DNA from: Bacillus sp. N1-1
GTDB taxonomy: Bacteria; Bacillota; Bacilli; Bacillales; Guptibacillaceae
Assembly: GCF_009818105.1 (NCBI RefSeq)
Contig: NZ_CP046564.1
Coordinates: 1,178,001 to 1,242,000 of the forward strand
DNA length: 64,000 bases
Direction: 5' to 3'
A program made the translations under genes and the position numbers. Positions 33,986-42,672 of the stretch are shown here, piece by piece. Under the pieces are notes generated by a model. It was not told the origin of the DNA and searched no databases. It was given only the letters and a program-made list of their open reading frames with translations. How positions within the stretch are numbered: the first letter of the stretch is position 1; each line of letters opens with the position of its first letter.

Positions 33986-35377
33986 TCAGTCTGTTTTTGA
34001 TTTGGTAACGAGTGCCTGGAGGGTATTGCTAAACGATCGTCGCATCGATGTTTTTAACAGAATCGACGTTTGAGGAGAGGCTAGCTGACCGAGAAGAGAA
34101 AGTAATGCCGCCTGAGTTGTTACGTTATGAATCGCTTTCGGGTTCATCCCCCGTTTAGCGGCTTCAAGGCAAATCGGATAAGCATTTTCCCCAACGGCGA
34201 TGAGCACATCAACGTTCTTCTCTGCGGCAAGAGCGCCGACTTTGCGATGCTCCTGCTCCGCGTAATCCCCAAGTTCTTCAATTTCCCCTAAGACGGCAAC
34301 CGTTTTTCTTCCTTCTGCTGTTTCAACGAGAACTTCTAACGCCGCTTTGATGGAAGTGGGATTTGTATTCCACGTGTCGTCGATGAGCAGGCTCCCTTTT
34401 TTTCCTTCATAAAACTGCAAATGACTTTTAATGTGATGGAACGTGTGGAGGCGACGAACTGCATCCTGGATCTTTACACCGACAAGGGTGGAAGCACCAA
34501 TCGCAGCGAGGGCATTGGAAACGTTGTGCGTTCCGTAGCCAGGTACAAAACAAGCGAATTCACCTTCATGGCAGGCAAGAGTAAAATCCATGCCGTTTTT
34601 CTTGAGATTAAATTGGATCGAATGGGCTCGGTAATGCGCTTTCGGATCCTGACCATAGTATAGAACCTTTCCAGTAAACTCACTTAAATCAAAACTGCGA
34701 ATCGTATCATCATCCCGATTTAAAAGGATCGTTCCGTTCTTTCCAACGGCTTTTAACATCTTTGCCTTTTCCGCAATATACGCCTCCTGACTTCGAAATC
34801 CCTCTATATGATCGGTACCAATCGCTGTGATAATCCCAATTTGTGGACGGAAGTAATGAGCCGAATAAAGCAGCTGATTTGGTCCAGATACGCCCATTTC
34901 AAAAACGGCATAATCCGTTTTTTCATCGATTTCAAGCAAATAATCAAGGTTTCTTGCGAGTCCGTTATGACTTAATTTCGTTCGAACAACGTGATCTTTT
35001 TCTGAGAGGATCCACGAGATCATTTCTTTCGTTGTCGTTTTTCCACACGTCCCGGTCACGCCGATCACGGGAAGCTGGAATAAGTTTCGGTAAAACGAAA
35101 TAAATCGGCCATACGCTTTTCTCACATTCTCTACATAAACAACGGTCACATCATCTCGTACACTCTTCACGGCTTTTGGATTTGAGGTGACGACAGTTAA
35201 GTTGTGAACTGCCGGTAATGGAAAGGATGATTTTCTTTTCAATAGAAACACGAGCGATGAATCTGTGATCAGATGCTCGCCATACTTCGCCGCGTTTTGA
35301 ATGGTTTTGGTCATGCTACCTGAAAGAACCTTTCCTTCTAGCACAGGCATCAATTGACGTAATGGAAGGTTTTTCAT
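33986..35377 (-). CDS. MurF-like Mur ligase family protein
   Basis: A 463-residue ATP-dependent ligase of the Mur family. The central domain has the P-loop GTCGKTTT at residues 109-116, FEMGVSGPNQL and the TAIGTDHIEGF segment. The C-terminal domain has LLIDDTWNTNPTSIKAALEVL, the position of the MurF YNANP motif, and VLGEIEELGDYAEQEH. Canonical MurF adds D-Ala-D-Ala to the UDP-MurNAc tripeptide; the altered motif and its location beside a YheC/D gene suggest a specialised paralog, perhaps for spore or modified wall peptides. It is divergent from the YheC/D gene, with 165 bp between starts. Confidence 0.82.
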   Translation of the reverse strand: MKNLPLRQLMPVLEGKVLSGSMTKTIQNAAKYGEHLITDSSLVFLLKRKSSFPLPAVHNLTVVTSNPKAVKSVRDDVTVVYVENVRKAYGRFISFYRNLFQLPVIGVTGTCGKTTTKEMISWILSEKDHVVRTKLSHNGLARNLDYLLEIDEKTDYAVFEMGVSGPNQLLYSAHYFRPQIGIITAIGTDHIEGFRSQEAYIAEKAKMLKAVGKNGTILLNRDDDTIRSFDLSEFTGKVLYYGQDPKAHYRAHSIQFNLKKNGMDFTLACHEGEFACFVPGYGTHNVSNALAAIGASTLVGVKIQDAVRRLHTFHHIKSHLQFYEGKKGSLLIDDTWNTNPTSIKAALEVLVETAEGRKTVAVLGEIEELGDYAEQEHRKVGALAAEKNVDVLIAVGENAYPICLEAAKRGMNPKAIHNVTTQAALLSLLGQLASPQTSILLKTSMRRSFSNTLQALVTKSKTD

Positions 35378-35542
35378 CGTAAACCTACTCTCGTATTAGA
35401 CTTCTATGTATGTTATTCGGATTCATAGAAATCTGTACGGGCTAATCCACCATCTTAAGCGGGAGCACATCCCTTATTTCCTCCAAAAGCATATACTACC
35501 TTAGAGCTTGCCAACTGTGAAAAATGGATCGGGGGTAGTAGG

Positions 35543-36880
35543 ATGTATGAGATCAAAGTATACGAGAAAAAAGGCCAAATGATGATCGTTTCGAAATCAT
35601 CCTTTCCTGGTCTAGTTGGATATTCAAATCAGCACGTGCGACTACAATTCGGAATTAAAACGATAGAAGTGACGATTCACTTTTCTGATACTATCAATGA
35701 AGAAAATGTTCATCTTTCAACAAGTGTGGTGAAACAACTTGGACTACCATTAACGTGCGGCTATGATTTGGTTGTACAAGGGGACAAGATTACGATCGGT
35801 CCTTTTATTGGGATTCTTTGTGAATTAACGAATCGAAAATTAATGGAAATGTTACCAACATACAAAAGCTTTGTAAAAGGTTACCGCTACATTGGCGGCG
35901 CGGTCGCTGTGTTTTCGATAGAAGGAATTCATAAAGAAAAGCAAATGATTTCTGGATATCTCTATCATCCAGAGAAAAACACCTGGGAAGTGAAATCTTT
36001 CCCGTTTCCAGCCGTCGTGATGTCGATTGCAGAGCCAAGTTTAACCTCCTCATGGGAAGTCTTTCATGAGCATATGAAGAATTTTGACTCGCTGCTAGGA
36101 GGTTGCGTTTTTAACTATCCGCATTTCTCAAAATGGGAGATGCATCAAATACTGCTACCGGAATTGAAGGAGTATTTACCTGAAACAGCCCTTTACAGAG
36201 ATGTGGAGGACATTTACGACATGCTAAACAGGTATCAAAGCATCTATGTTAAACCGGTACAAGGCAGGTTAGGGAAACGCATTTTTAATGTTGTCAAAAA
36301 TGGCGATCAAATAAAGGTGAAATACGATGAGAAACGGAGGAGACATGAGGAAGTATTCGCGGCTAGAGCCGAAAGCAATCTCTTTTTTCAAAAGCATCTC
36401 ATCCCAGACGGTTTCCTTATTCAACAAACGATTCCACTAAAAACGCATGAAGGAAGCGTGATTGATTTTCGTGTGATGGTTGCAAAGAACGAGAAGGGAT
36501 TGTGGGAGAACTTAGGAATCTACTCAAGGTACGGAGCAAGAGGGCAAATCGTTAGCAACATAACCGCGGGTGGCCATACCGAAATAGCAAGAAGCACGTT
36601 GGAAACTGTATGGAAACTTGAAGATAAAGAGATTCAAAGAGTCGAACAGGAAATGGAGCGGATCGTGTTACGTTCGATTCAAGAATTAGAAGACCAGGGC
36701 TATCATTTAGGGAATATTGGTGTTGATATTGGACTAGATGACGAATGTAAGATGTCCATTATTGAAATCAATCATCAAAACCCCGATCCGTATATTGCAC
36801 TGATGGCCAAGGATCGCCTGGCATTTTACAAGTGCCGGTTTCAATTGATGAGGTATGGAAGGTATTTGGGTGGGTTTTAG
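35543..36880 (+). CDS. YheC/YheD-family ATP-grasp protein, second copy
   Basis: A 445-residue protein: an N-terminal beta-rich extension (residues 1-110, with HFSDTINEENVHLSTSVVKQLGLP) and a C-terminal ATP-grasp domain with SIYVKPVQGRLGKRIF, FLIQQTIPLKTHEGSVIDFRVMV and GNIGVDIGLDDECKMSIIEINHQNPDP. It is longer than the copy at 5090, which lacks the extension. YheC/D proteins are endospore-coat associated in B. subtilis; substrate is unknown. GGGGGTAGTAGG precedes the ATG. Its divergent partner is the MurF-like ligase, an arrangement that suggests a shared peptide-ligation pathway. Confidence 0.87.
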   Translation: MYEIKVYEKKGQMMIVSKSSFPGLVGYSNQHVRLQFGIKTIEVTIHFSDTINEENVHLSTSVVKQLGLPLTCGYDLVVQGDKITIGPFIGILCELTNRKLMEMLPTYKSFVKGYRYIGGAVAVFSIEGIHKEKQMISGYLYHPEKNTWEVKSFPFPAVVMSIAEPSLTSSWEVFHEHMKNFDSLLGGCVFNYPHFSKWEMHQILLPELKEYLPETALYRDVEDIYDMLNRYQSIYVKPVQGRLGKRIFNVVKNGDQIKVKYDEKRRRHEEVFAARAESNLFFQKHLIPDGFLIQQTIPLKTHEGSVIDFRVMVAKNEKGLWENLGIYSRYGARGQIVSNITAGGHTEIARSTLETVWKLEDKEIQRVEQEMERIVLRSIQELEDQGYHLGNIGVDIGLDDECKMSIIEINHQNPDPYIALMAKDRLAFYKCRFQLMRYGRYLGGF

Positions 36881-36916
36881 GTGGAAAGGCTGCTGATGAA
36901 GGAGAGAATGAATTGA

Positions 36917-36973
36917 GCTATCCTTTTAACATACGGGCTTTGAAAGGAGATAAGCAGGTAAGAAAAGGATAGC
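36917..36973. terminator. Long-loop hairpin between convergent genes
   Basis: GCTATCCTTTT and AAAAGGATAGC are perfect 11-bp arms with a 35-base loop. They sit between the YheC/D stop and the convergent gene at 37012. A terminator role is plausible but the loop is long. Confidence 0.45.
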
Positions 36974-37011
36974 TATCTTATTGGTTTTGTTATTTTCATA
37001 GATAACCTCAT

Positions 37012-37251
37012 TCATTGGTGGATTTCTGCAAATTCAACGAATGGATCGACGCGAAAGAATAGCTGTTCCAACTCTTTAAACGAACACATCACTTGGTCAG
37101 ATGATTCATCAAAGAAGACAATCGCATAATCATCGTCACCTACTGACCAGACACGCTGACCATAAGGGAGCGAATCATCATGCTCAAGAGTAACTTGTTT
37201 AATATCAAATGTGGCATGAATCCATTCTTGAACTCGTTCGCGAGCTTCCAT
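37012..37251 (-). CDS. Small acidic cytoplasmic protein, unknown function
   Basis: A 79-residue soluble protein that I do not recognise: MEARERVQEWIHATFDIKQV, then a strand-turn-strand region with YGQRVWSVGDDDYAIVFFDE and a C-terminal helix. It is strongly acidic and lacks Cys or hydrophobic helices. The ATG has AGAGGAGGTT upstream, which supports coding. It is a single gene, convergent with the YheC/D gene. A repeat element and the aspA promoter lie to its right. Confidence 0.6.
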   Translation of the reverse strand: MEARERVQEWIHATFDIKQVTLEHDDSLPYGQRVWSVGDDDYAIVFFDESSDQVMCSFKELEQLFFRVDPFVEFAEIHQ

Positions 37252-37678
37252 GATTTAACCTCCTCTAAAAAGTGTTTCTCCTATTGTTACCCCAATTATA
37301 TGGGGGTTAAGCAAATATTTTTTTGTTTTAGTTGAAGCAAGCGTATGAAAGGCATGGTGAATGGGAGTTATAGGCGGGGAAGTTAGGACGAAAAAGAGAG
37401 CTCTCGGTAATGAGGCCTCTCTATTTGTATGCGGGGTGCTTTTATTTGTAAGAATGATTCTTTTTAGCTAATAAAAAGCGAATTTGGCCAATATAATTGG
37501 GAGTTAGCCAATAAAAACGGAAATTAGCCAATATATCAGGATTTTGGCCAATAAAGAGGGGGTTCACCTTATCGATCGTTTATACTATTATTTATCATGG
37601 ACGAATCATTGAAGCTCAGGAGATTGATCATGACAGTTCGATAGATTAGAAGATGAAGAATAAGAAGGAGAAGTTATC
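37252..37678. other. Divergent gap with hairpin and repeat element
   Basis: Holds a hairpin at about 37396-37425 (AGAGAG... and ...CTCTCT, with T-runs on the minus strand), the repeat element at 37450-37560, and the aspA promoter region. AGAAGGAGAAG at about 37661-37671 is the aspA ribosome binding site. Confidence 0.45.
37450..37560 (+). repeat. 20-bp-unit repeat element, copy 1 (five units)
   Basis: A header with AGAATGATTCT is followed by five units of exactly 20 bp, such as CCAATATAATTGGGAGTTAG and CCAATAAAAACGGAAATTAG. Units alternate between the AATAAA and AATATA types. The header here is slightly degenerate. Confidence 0.88.
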
Positions 37679-39109
37679 ATGCCGACAACAATGAGTAACA
37701 CAAGAATTGAATCTGATTTTTTAGGAGAAAAGGAAGTTCCGATTGAAGCGTATTATGGTATTCAAACGCTACGGGCTGTGGAGAATTTTCCGATTACGGG
37801 CTACCGCATTCATGAAGAATTGATTAAAGGGTTCGCGATGGTGAAAAAAGCAGCGGCGCTCGCAAACATGGAAGTGAAGCATCTGTATGCTGGGATCGGG
37901 AATGCGATCGTGGAAGCAGCGGACGAATTGCTGGAAGGAAAGATGCATGATCAAATCATTGTCGATCCAATCCAGGGAGGCGCTGGCACTTCCATCAACA
38001 TGAACGTGAACGAAGTGATCGCAAACCGCGCGATTGAATTGTTAGGAGAAGAAAAAGGAAACTACATCGTTTGTAGCCCGAATACACATGTGAACATGTC
38101 GCAGTCGACAAACGACTCTTTTCCAACTGCCATTCACCTATCCGTTTTAAATATGATGGAGCAATTACTAAGCACGATGGAAGACATGCATGCGGTTTTC
38201 GAACAGAAAGCCGAAGAGTTTAATCACATTATTAAAATGGGGCGTACCCATCTTCAGGATGCCGTGCCGATTCGACTTGGGCAGGAGTTTCAAGCATACA
38301 GTCGCGTGATTGCACGAGATATAAAGCGAATCAAACAATCCCGTCAGCATTTATATGAACTTAACATGGGCGCAACAGCAGTTGGAACGGGATTAAATGC
38401 CGACCCTCGTTATATTGAATTCGTCGTTAAGGAACTTGCAGACATTAGCGGTTTACCACTTGTAGGAGCGGAAGATATGGTCGACGCGACGCAAAATACC
38501 GACGCGTATACTGAAGTTTCCGGTGCGTTAAAAGTGTGCATGATGAACATGTCAAAAATCGCAAATGACCTGCGTTTAATGGCGTCTGGACCAAGAGCAG
38601 GATTAGGCGAAATCAGCTTACCTGCAAGACAGCCCGGCTCTTCGATTATGCCTGGTAAAGTCAATCCGGTGCTACCAGAAGTGATTAACCAGGTCGCTTT
38701 CCAGGTCATCGGAAACGACAACACCATCTGTCTCGCTTCAGAAGCAGGTCAGCTCGAATTAAACGTGATGGAGCCAGTGCTTGTCTTCAATCTTCTTCAA
38801 TCACTAAGCATTATGAAGAACGCGTTCCGCACGTTTACAGACAACTGCTTAAAAGGCATTGAAGCGAATGAAGATCGTCTCAATGAGTACGTGGAAAAAA
38901 GCGTCGGCGTACTAACGGCCGTGAACCCGCACATTGGTTATGAAGTAGCGGCGCGAATTGCGAGAGAAGCGATTCTAAGTGGCGCCTCGATTCGAGAGCT
39001 TTGCATAAAGTACGATGTGCTCACGGAAGAAGAACTGAACTTAATCTTAGATCCTTATGAGATGACGCATCCAGGAATCGCTGGCGTGTCGTTGTTTGAG
39101 CGGGAGTAG
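37679..39109 (+). CDS. aspA: Aspartate ammonia-lyase
   Basis: A 476-residue aspartase/fumarase superfamily enzyme that converts L-aspartate to fumarate and ammonia. The signature GSSIMPGKVNP is at residues 320-330 with the catalytic Ser322. The substrate-binding segments STNDSFPTA and GRTHLQDA are also present, and length matches AspA. Fumarase C is a related alternative, but the N-terminal RIESDFLGEKEVPIEAYYGIQTLRA favours aspartase. AAGGAGAAG precedes the start. It is monocistronic, closed by a strong terminator. Confidence 0.92.
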   Translation: MPTTMSNTRIESDFLGEKEVPIEAYYGIQTLRAVENFPITGYRIHEELIKGFAMVKKAAALANMEVKHLYAGIGNAIVEAADELLEGKMHDQIIVDPIQGGAGTSINMNVNEVIANRAIELLGEEKGNYIVCSPNTHVNMSQSTNDSFPTAIHLSVLNMMEQLLSTMEDMHAVFEQKAEEFNHIIKMGRTHLQDAVPIRLGQEFQAYSRVIARDIKRIKQSRQHLYELNMGATAVGTGLNADPRYIEFVVKELADISGLPLVGAEDMVDATQNTDAYTEVSGALKVCMMNMSKIANDLRLMASGPRAGLGEISLPARQPGSSIMPGKVNPVLPEVINQVAFQVIGNDNTICLASEAGQLELNVMEPVLVFNLLQSLSIMKNAFRTFTDNCLKGIEANEDRLNEYVEKSVGVLTAVNPHIGYEVAARIAREAILSGASIRELCIKYDVLTEEELNLILDPYEMTHPGIAGVSLFERE

Positions 39110-39113
39110 TCGT

Positions 39114-39155
39114 AAAGCCGCACTTCGTAGTTAAGCGAAGTGCGGCTTTTTCTTG
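39114..39155 (+). terminator. Terminator after aspA
   Basis: AAAGCCGCACTTCG pairs with CGAAGTGCGGCTTT around an 8-base loop, followed by TTCTTG. Confidence 0.93.
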
Positions 39156-39202
39156 TGAGAAGATTCGTTTGGATTGATGGATAGTGCTGTTAATTCCTGG
39201 AC

Positions 39203-39235
39203 GTTAGAATCATTCTAGTTAGCTAATAAAGCGCG
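39203..39235 (+). repeat. 20-bp-unit repeat element, solo copy
   Basis: The header GTTAGAATCATTCTAGTTAG is followed by only one partial unit (CTAATAAAGCGCG). It is a reduced member of the element family. Confidence 0.75.
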
Positions 39236-39265
39236 ATGCACTCGCTCACCGCAACTCTTATCAAG

Positions 39266-39277
39266 GAAATCGGTTTA
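39266..39277. promoter_or_regulatory. LacI-type operator candidate, upstream site
   Basis: GAAATCGGTTTA is an imperfect version of the palindrome at 39392. A weaker variant, GAAATCGGATAC, lies at 39322-39333. Confidence 0.4.
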
Positions 39278-39391
39278 CCAAAACCTACTTGAAAAATTAG
39301 AAAAGTCCCACACTTACCATTGAAATCGGATACACTATGTGGTTTAATCATAACTAACGAACCATTCCGGCTATTTTTTTTGCTGGTTTAC

Positions 39392-39403
39392 GAAACCGGT
39401 TTC
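39392..39403. promoter_or_regulatory. LacI-type operator candidate, main site
   Basis: GAAACCGGTTTC is a perfect 12-bp palindrome with the central CG typical of LacI/GalR operators, 55 bases before the binding-protein start. The regulator is probably the LacI protein at 42673. Confidence 0.6.
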
Positions 39404-39457
39404 CTTAACTTGTTTTGTTCATCTATGGGTCAATCATTTTAATGGAGGGGATATTTT

Positions 39458-40732
39458 ATGAAAGGCAAAAAGAAGTTTCTTTCCGTGCTGTTGCTCAGTA
39501 CAGCTTTAGTATTAGCTGCTTGTAACGGGGGCGGAGAAGAGTCATCTGGAGATGGCAAAGTGAAATTGAACTTTTGGACGTTTGGGGCAACAAACTATCA
39601 ATCTCTAGCGGAAGAGTATATGAAAGAAAATCCGGATGTTGAGATTAATGTGAAAACGTCTGAGCTAGGCGATCATCATAACAGCTTATTTACATCCATT
39701 TCTGCAGGAACTGGCGCTCCGGATCTTGCGATGATCGAAGTGGATCAGCTTGATCGTTACCGTGAAGCGCAGGAGCGATTTGTGAACTTGTATGATCTTG
39801 GGGCAGAAGAAGTTCAAGGCGATTACCTCGATTGGAAATGGAACATGGCAGAAAGCACGGATGGCGACTTCTTGTTCGGTCTTCCGACAGATATCGGCCC
39901 GAAAGCGATGTATTACAACGTTGATGTTTTTGAAGAAGCAAACTTACCAACTGAACCAGAGAAAGTAAAAGAAATGATTTCTTCACCTGATCAATTTGCA
40001 GACGCTGCGAAAACAGTGCTTGATGAAACAGGAAAGCCTATGGTCGATAGCATGGAAATGGCTTACCGCGCCAATATGGATGCTTTGGAGAAAAGTTACT
40101 TCAATGAGAAAGATGAACTGATCATTGACCAGGAAGGTAATGAAGTAAAAGACGCTTATGACTACGCTGTGTCTCTTTATGAAAAGGGTTACGTAGGAAA
40201 TTATGAAATGTGGACGCCTGAATGGGCAACGGCTCTTAACAAAGGTGATTTTGCCGTCGAGATGGCCCCAGCGTGGTTGAAAGGCTACATGACAGAAAAT
40301 GCTCCAGAAGGAAAAGGCAACTGGCGCGTATCAACACTACCAAGCGAGTTTGCTGGTAACTGGGGTGGATCTTACGTCGCGATCCCGGCAGAAACAGAGC
40401 ATAGTGAAGAAGCATATGAGTTTGCAAAATGGCTCGTTTCTCCTGAAAATCAGTTGAAATCATTCGAAGAGAGCGGACTTTTCCCTTCAGCGCCATCCGT
40501 GTACGAAATGGATGAATTTGTGAATAACGAGGACGAATACTTCGGTGGTCAAAATACAGCGGCTACTTTTGCTGAAGCAGCGAAAGAGATTCCGGCTGTC
40601 TACAAAGGACCAAAATACGTAACAGTCAATGATGAAGTACTGACTGCTCTAAGAAACGTTCAAGAAGGCGGAGATCCTGAGAAAGAATGGAAAGATGCTG
40701 TTAAGCGGATCGAAGGGTTAGTCAAACGGTAA
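39458..40732 (+). CDS. Sugar ABC transporter substrate-binding lipoprotein
   Basis: A 424-residue extracellular solute-binding protein of the MalE/UgpB type (carbohydrate uptake family 1). The signal peptide ends at the lipobox LVLAAC (Cys22). The mature part starts with an acidic linker and KVKLNFWTFGATNYQSLAEEYMKENP, the family N-terminus. The presence of a GH1 beta-glucosidase in the operon suggests a beta-glucoside such as cellobiose as ligand. GGAGGGG precedes the ATG. A CG-centred palindrome lies in the promoter. A hairpin at 40747-40779 after the gene may raise its mRNA level over the permeases. Confidence 0.9.
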   Translation: MKGKKKFLSVLLLSTALVLAACNGGGEESSGDGKVKLNFWTFGATNYQSLAEEYMKENPDVEINVKTSELGDHHNSLFTSISAGTGAPDLAMIEVDQLDRYREAQERFVNLYDLGAEEVQGDYLDWKWNMAESTDGDFLFGLPTDIGPKAMYYNVDVFEEANLPTEPEKVKEMISSPDQFADAAKTVLDETGKPMVDSMEMAYRANMDALEKSYFNEKDELIIDQEGNEVKDAYDYAVSLYEKGYVGNYEMWTPEWATALNKGDFAVEMAPAWLKGYMTENAPEGKGNWRVSTLPSEFAGNWGGSYVAIPAETEHSEEAYEFAKWLVSPENQLKSFEESGLFPSAPSVYEMDEFVNNEDEYFGGQNTAATFAEAAKEIPAVYKGPKYVTVNDEVLTALRNVQEGGDPEKEWKDAVKRIEGLVKR

Positions 40733-40746
40733 ACATGAAGCTGCTT

Positions 40747-40779
40747 AAAGGCTGGCGGGGGAAAACTCTTCCGGCCTTT
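40747..40779 (+). terminator. Intercistronic hairpin after the binding-protein gene
   Basis: AAAGGCTGG pairs with CCGGCCTTT (one mismatch) around a 15-base loop. Such hairpins commonly separate a highly expressed binding protein from its permease genes by partial termination or mRNA protection. Confidence 0.55.
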
Positions 40780-40801
40780 AACTTTGGAGGAGGTTAAGTC
40801 A

Positions 40802-41755
40802 TTGGAGGATGTGCAAAAGCAAGCAAAAGCTCGGAAAACAATCAAAACTAGTAAACTGTCTGAAAAGAAGAAAGACATGATTTCAGGCTATCTCTATGTT
40901 GCACCATTCTTTATTGTGTTTGGGATTATTGGGTTATATCCAGCTCTGTTTAGTATTGTCCTAGCTTTTCAGGAATGGAACGGGCTTGGTGATATGGAGT
41001 TTGTTGGTCTTAGTAACTTTGCAGTCGTCTTACAAGATCCGTTATTTTGGAAGTCTCTATATAACACGGTCATCATCGGTTTAATGGGAACGGCCCCGCA
41101 GTTAATTGTCGGAATTGTTCTCGCTTATTTCCTTAATCTGGCCGTCATCCGTTTCACAAACTTCTTCAGGGTAACGATTTTTATGCCATACATTACGTCG
41201 ATGGTTGCCGTTGCTCTCGTGTTTGGCGTTTTCTTTAGTAGTAATGAAACGGCACTCGCAAACTACGTTATTGGCTTGTTCGGCGTTGATCCGGTGAGCT
41301 GGAAAACGTCTGAATGGGGAGCGAAAATTGCCATTGCGCTCATGGTATTTTGGCGCTGGGTTGGCTATAACACAATCATTTATCTAGCGGGTCTACAAAG
41401 TATTTCGAAGGATCTGTATGAAGCGGCTACGATTGATGGAGCGAACAAACTCGAGCAGTTTATCTACATTACGATTCCATTATTGAAGCCATTCATCATT
41501 CTAACGGTGTTTATGTCGACTGTTGGTGCACTACAATTATTTGCTGAACCAACCGTGTTCTTAGGTTCGTCTGCATTCAGTCGCGATGAAGCGATGACAG
41601 TGGTGATGTACTTGTACCGTGATGCCTTTAACCTTGGCTCATTCGGAACCGCATCTGCTACGGCAGTATTGTTGCTTATTATCATTATCGGTGCTGCAGC
41701 GATCAATACTTGGTTAACATCTGGAATTGGCAATAAGAAGAAGAGAGGTGCGTAA
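40802..41755 (+). CDS. Sugar ABC transporter permease, MalF-type
   Basis: A 317-residue membrane permease with six helices and the EAA loop YEAATIDGANKLEQFIYITIPLLKP that contacts the ATPase. A charged N-terminal extension (KQAKARKTIKTSKLSEKKKD) precedes the first helix. The open frame begins at TTG 40784, but the TTG at 40802 has GGAGGAGG eight bases upstream and is preferred. Next gene starts three bases after the stop. No ATPase gene is in the cluster, so a shared MsmX-type ATPase must energise it. Confidence 0.9.
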   Translation: MEDVQKQAKARKTIKTSKLSEKKKDMISGYLYVAPFFIVFGIIGLYPALFSIVLAFQEWNGLGDMEFVGLSNFAVVLQDPLFWKSLYNTVIIGLMGTAPQLIVGIVLAYFLNLAVIRFTNFFRVTIFMPYITSMVAVALVFGVFFSSNETALANYVIGLFGVDPVSWKTSEWGAKIAIALMVFWRWVGYNTIIYLAGLQSISKDLYEAATIDGANKLEQFIYITIPLLKPFIILTVFMSTVGALQLFAEPTVFLGSSAFSRDEAMTVVMYLYRDAFNLGSFGTASATAVLLLIIIIGAAAINTWLTSGIGNKKKRGA

Positions 41756-41758
41756 GGA

Positions 41759-42598
41759 ATGAAACAAAAACGTAAGAAACAACCAAAAGCGGGTACGTTA
41801 CCGATTTATCTTATCCTGGGCTTTACCTCTCTCTTTTCTCTGTTTCCATTTTACTGGATGTTCGTCATGGCGACGCAGCCGAGTGCGGCGTATAACTCCA
41901 TTCCGCCGACGCTTTTACCTGGTGGAAAGCTAGTCGAGAACTTCCAGAAAGTGCTGGATACAATTCCATTTTTCCAGGCGATGTGGAATACAATTCTTCT
42001 TTGTACGGTTGTCACGTTAGCCGTATTGCTAATTAGTTCGTTGGCTGGATTTGCATTTGCGAAATTCACATTCCCTGGGAAAAACTTTTTGTTCATTCTA
42101 ATTTTGTTAACAATGGTTATTCCGCCACAGCTGGGATTGATTCCACAGTACTACCTGGTTTCTCAACTAGGTTGGCTTGATTCGTTAATAGGAGCGGGAA
42201 TCTTATTCCTACTCAATCCGCTCGGAATTTTCCTGATGCGTCAATATATTAGTGAATCCGTACCTGACGAATTAATGGAAGCGGCGAAGCTTGATGGCTG
42301 TTCCAACTTCAGGATTTATTGGAGTATCGTCATTCCGATTATCAAGCCTGCTTTTGCGACGCTTGGAATTATTGTCTTTACGTTAGTTTGGGGAGAATTC
42401 CTGTGGCAGTTCACCGTTTTGCGTGATCCTTCTTCTTATACGCTACAGGTGGCGCTTGCTTCTCTAAATAATGCTTTCCGAGTCGATTTCGGAATGTTAC
42501 TTTCAGGCGTGTTCTGGGCAACGGTTCCATTGATCATTATTTTCCTTATTTTCAACAAGTGGTTTATTTCGAGCATTACGGAAGGATCTGTTAAATAA
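41759..42598 (+). CDS. Sugar ABC transporter permease, MalG-type
   Basis: A 279-residue permease with six helices and the EAA loop MEAAKLDGCSNFRIYWSIVIPIIKP. It forms the channel with the MalF-type partner encoded just upstream. Conserved PFYWMFVMATQPS follows the first helix. Last structural gene before the LacI regulator, which starts 74 bases later with its own likely promoter. Substrate is inferred from the GH1 enzyme in the cluster. Confidence 0.9.
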   Translation: MKQKRKKQPKAGTLPIYLILGFTSLFSLFPFYWMFVMATQPSAAYNSIPPTLLPGGKLVENFQKVLDTIPFFQAMWNTILLCTVVTLAVLLISSLAGFAFAKFTFPGKNFLFILILLTMVIPPQLGLIPQYYLVSQLGWLDSLIGAGILFLLNPLGIFLMRQYISESVPDELMEAAKLDGCSNFRIYWSIVIPIIKPAFATLGIIVFTLVWGEFLWQFTVLRDPSSYTLQVALASLNNAFRVDFGMLLSGVFWATVPLIIIFLIFNKWFISSITEGSVK

Positions 42599-42672
42599 TC
42601 GGGTGTCTCTCCTCCGTATTTTGATACAATAAGTGAGAATACGTTAGCGATGTTGCTAAGGAGATGAACGCG

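Noticed and set aside
36895..36970. Very short frame after AAGGAGAGAATGAA (about 19 codons from TTG)
   Set aside because: Too short, and it overlaps the inverted repeat at 36917-36973.
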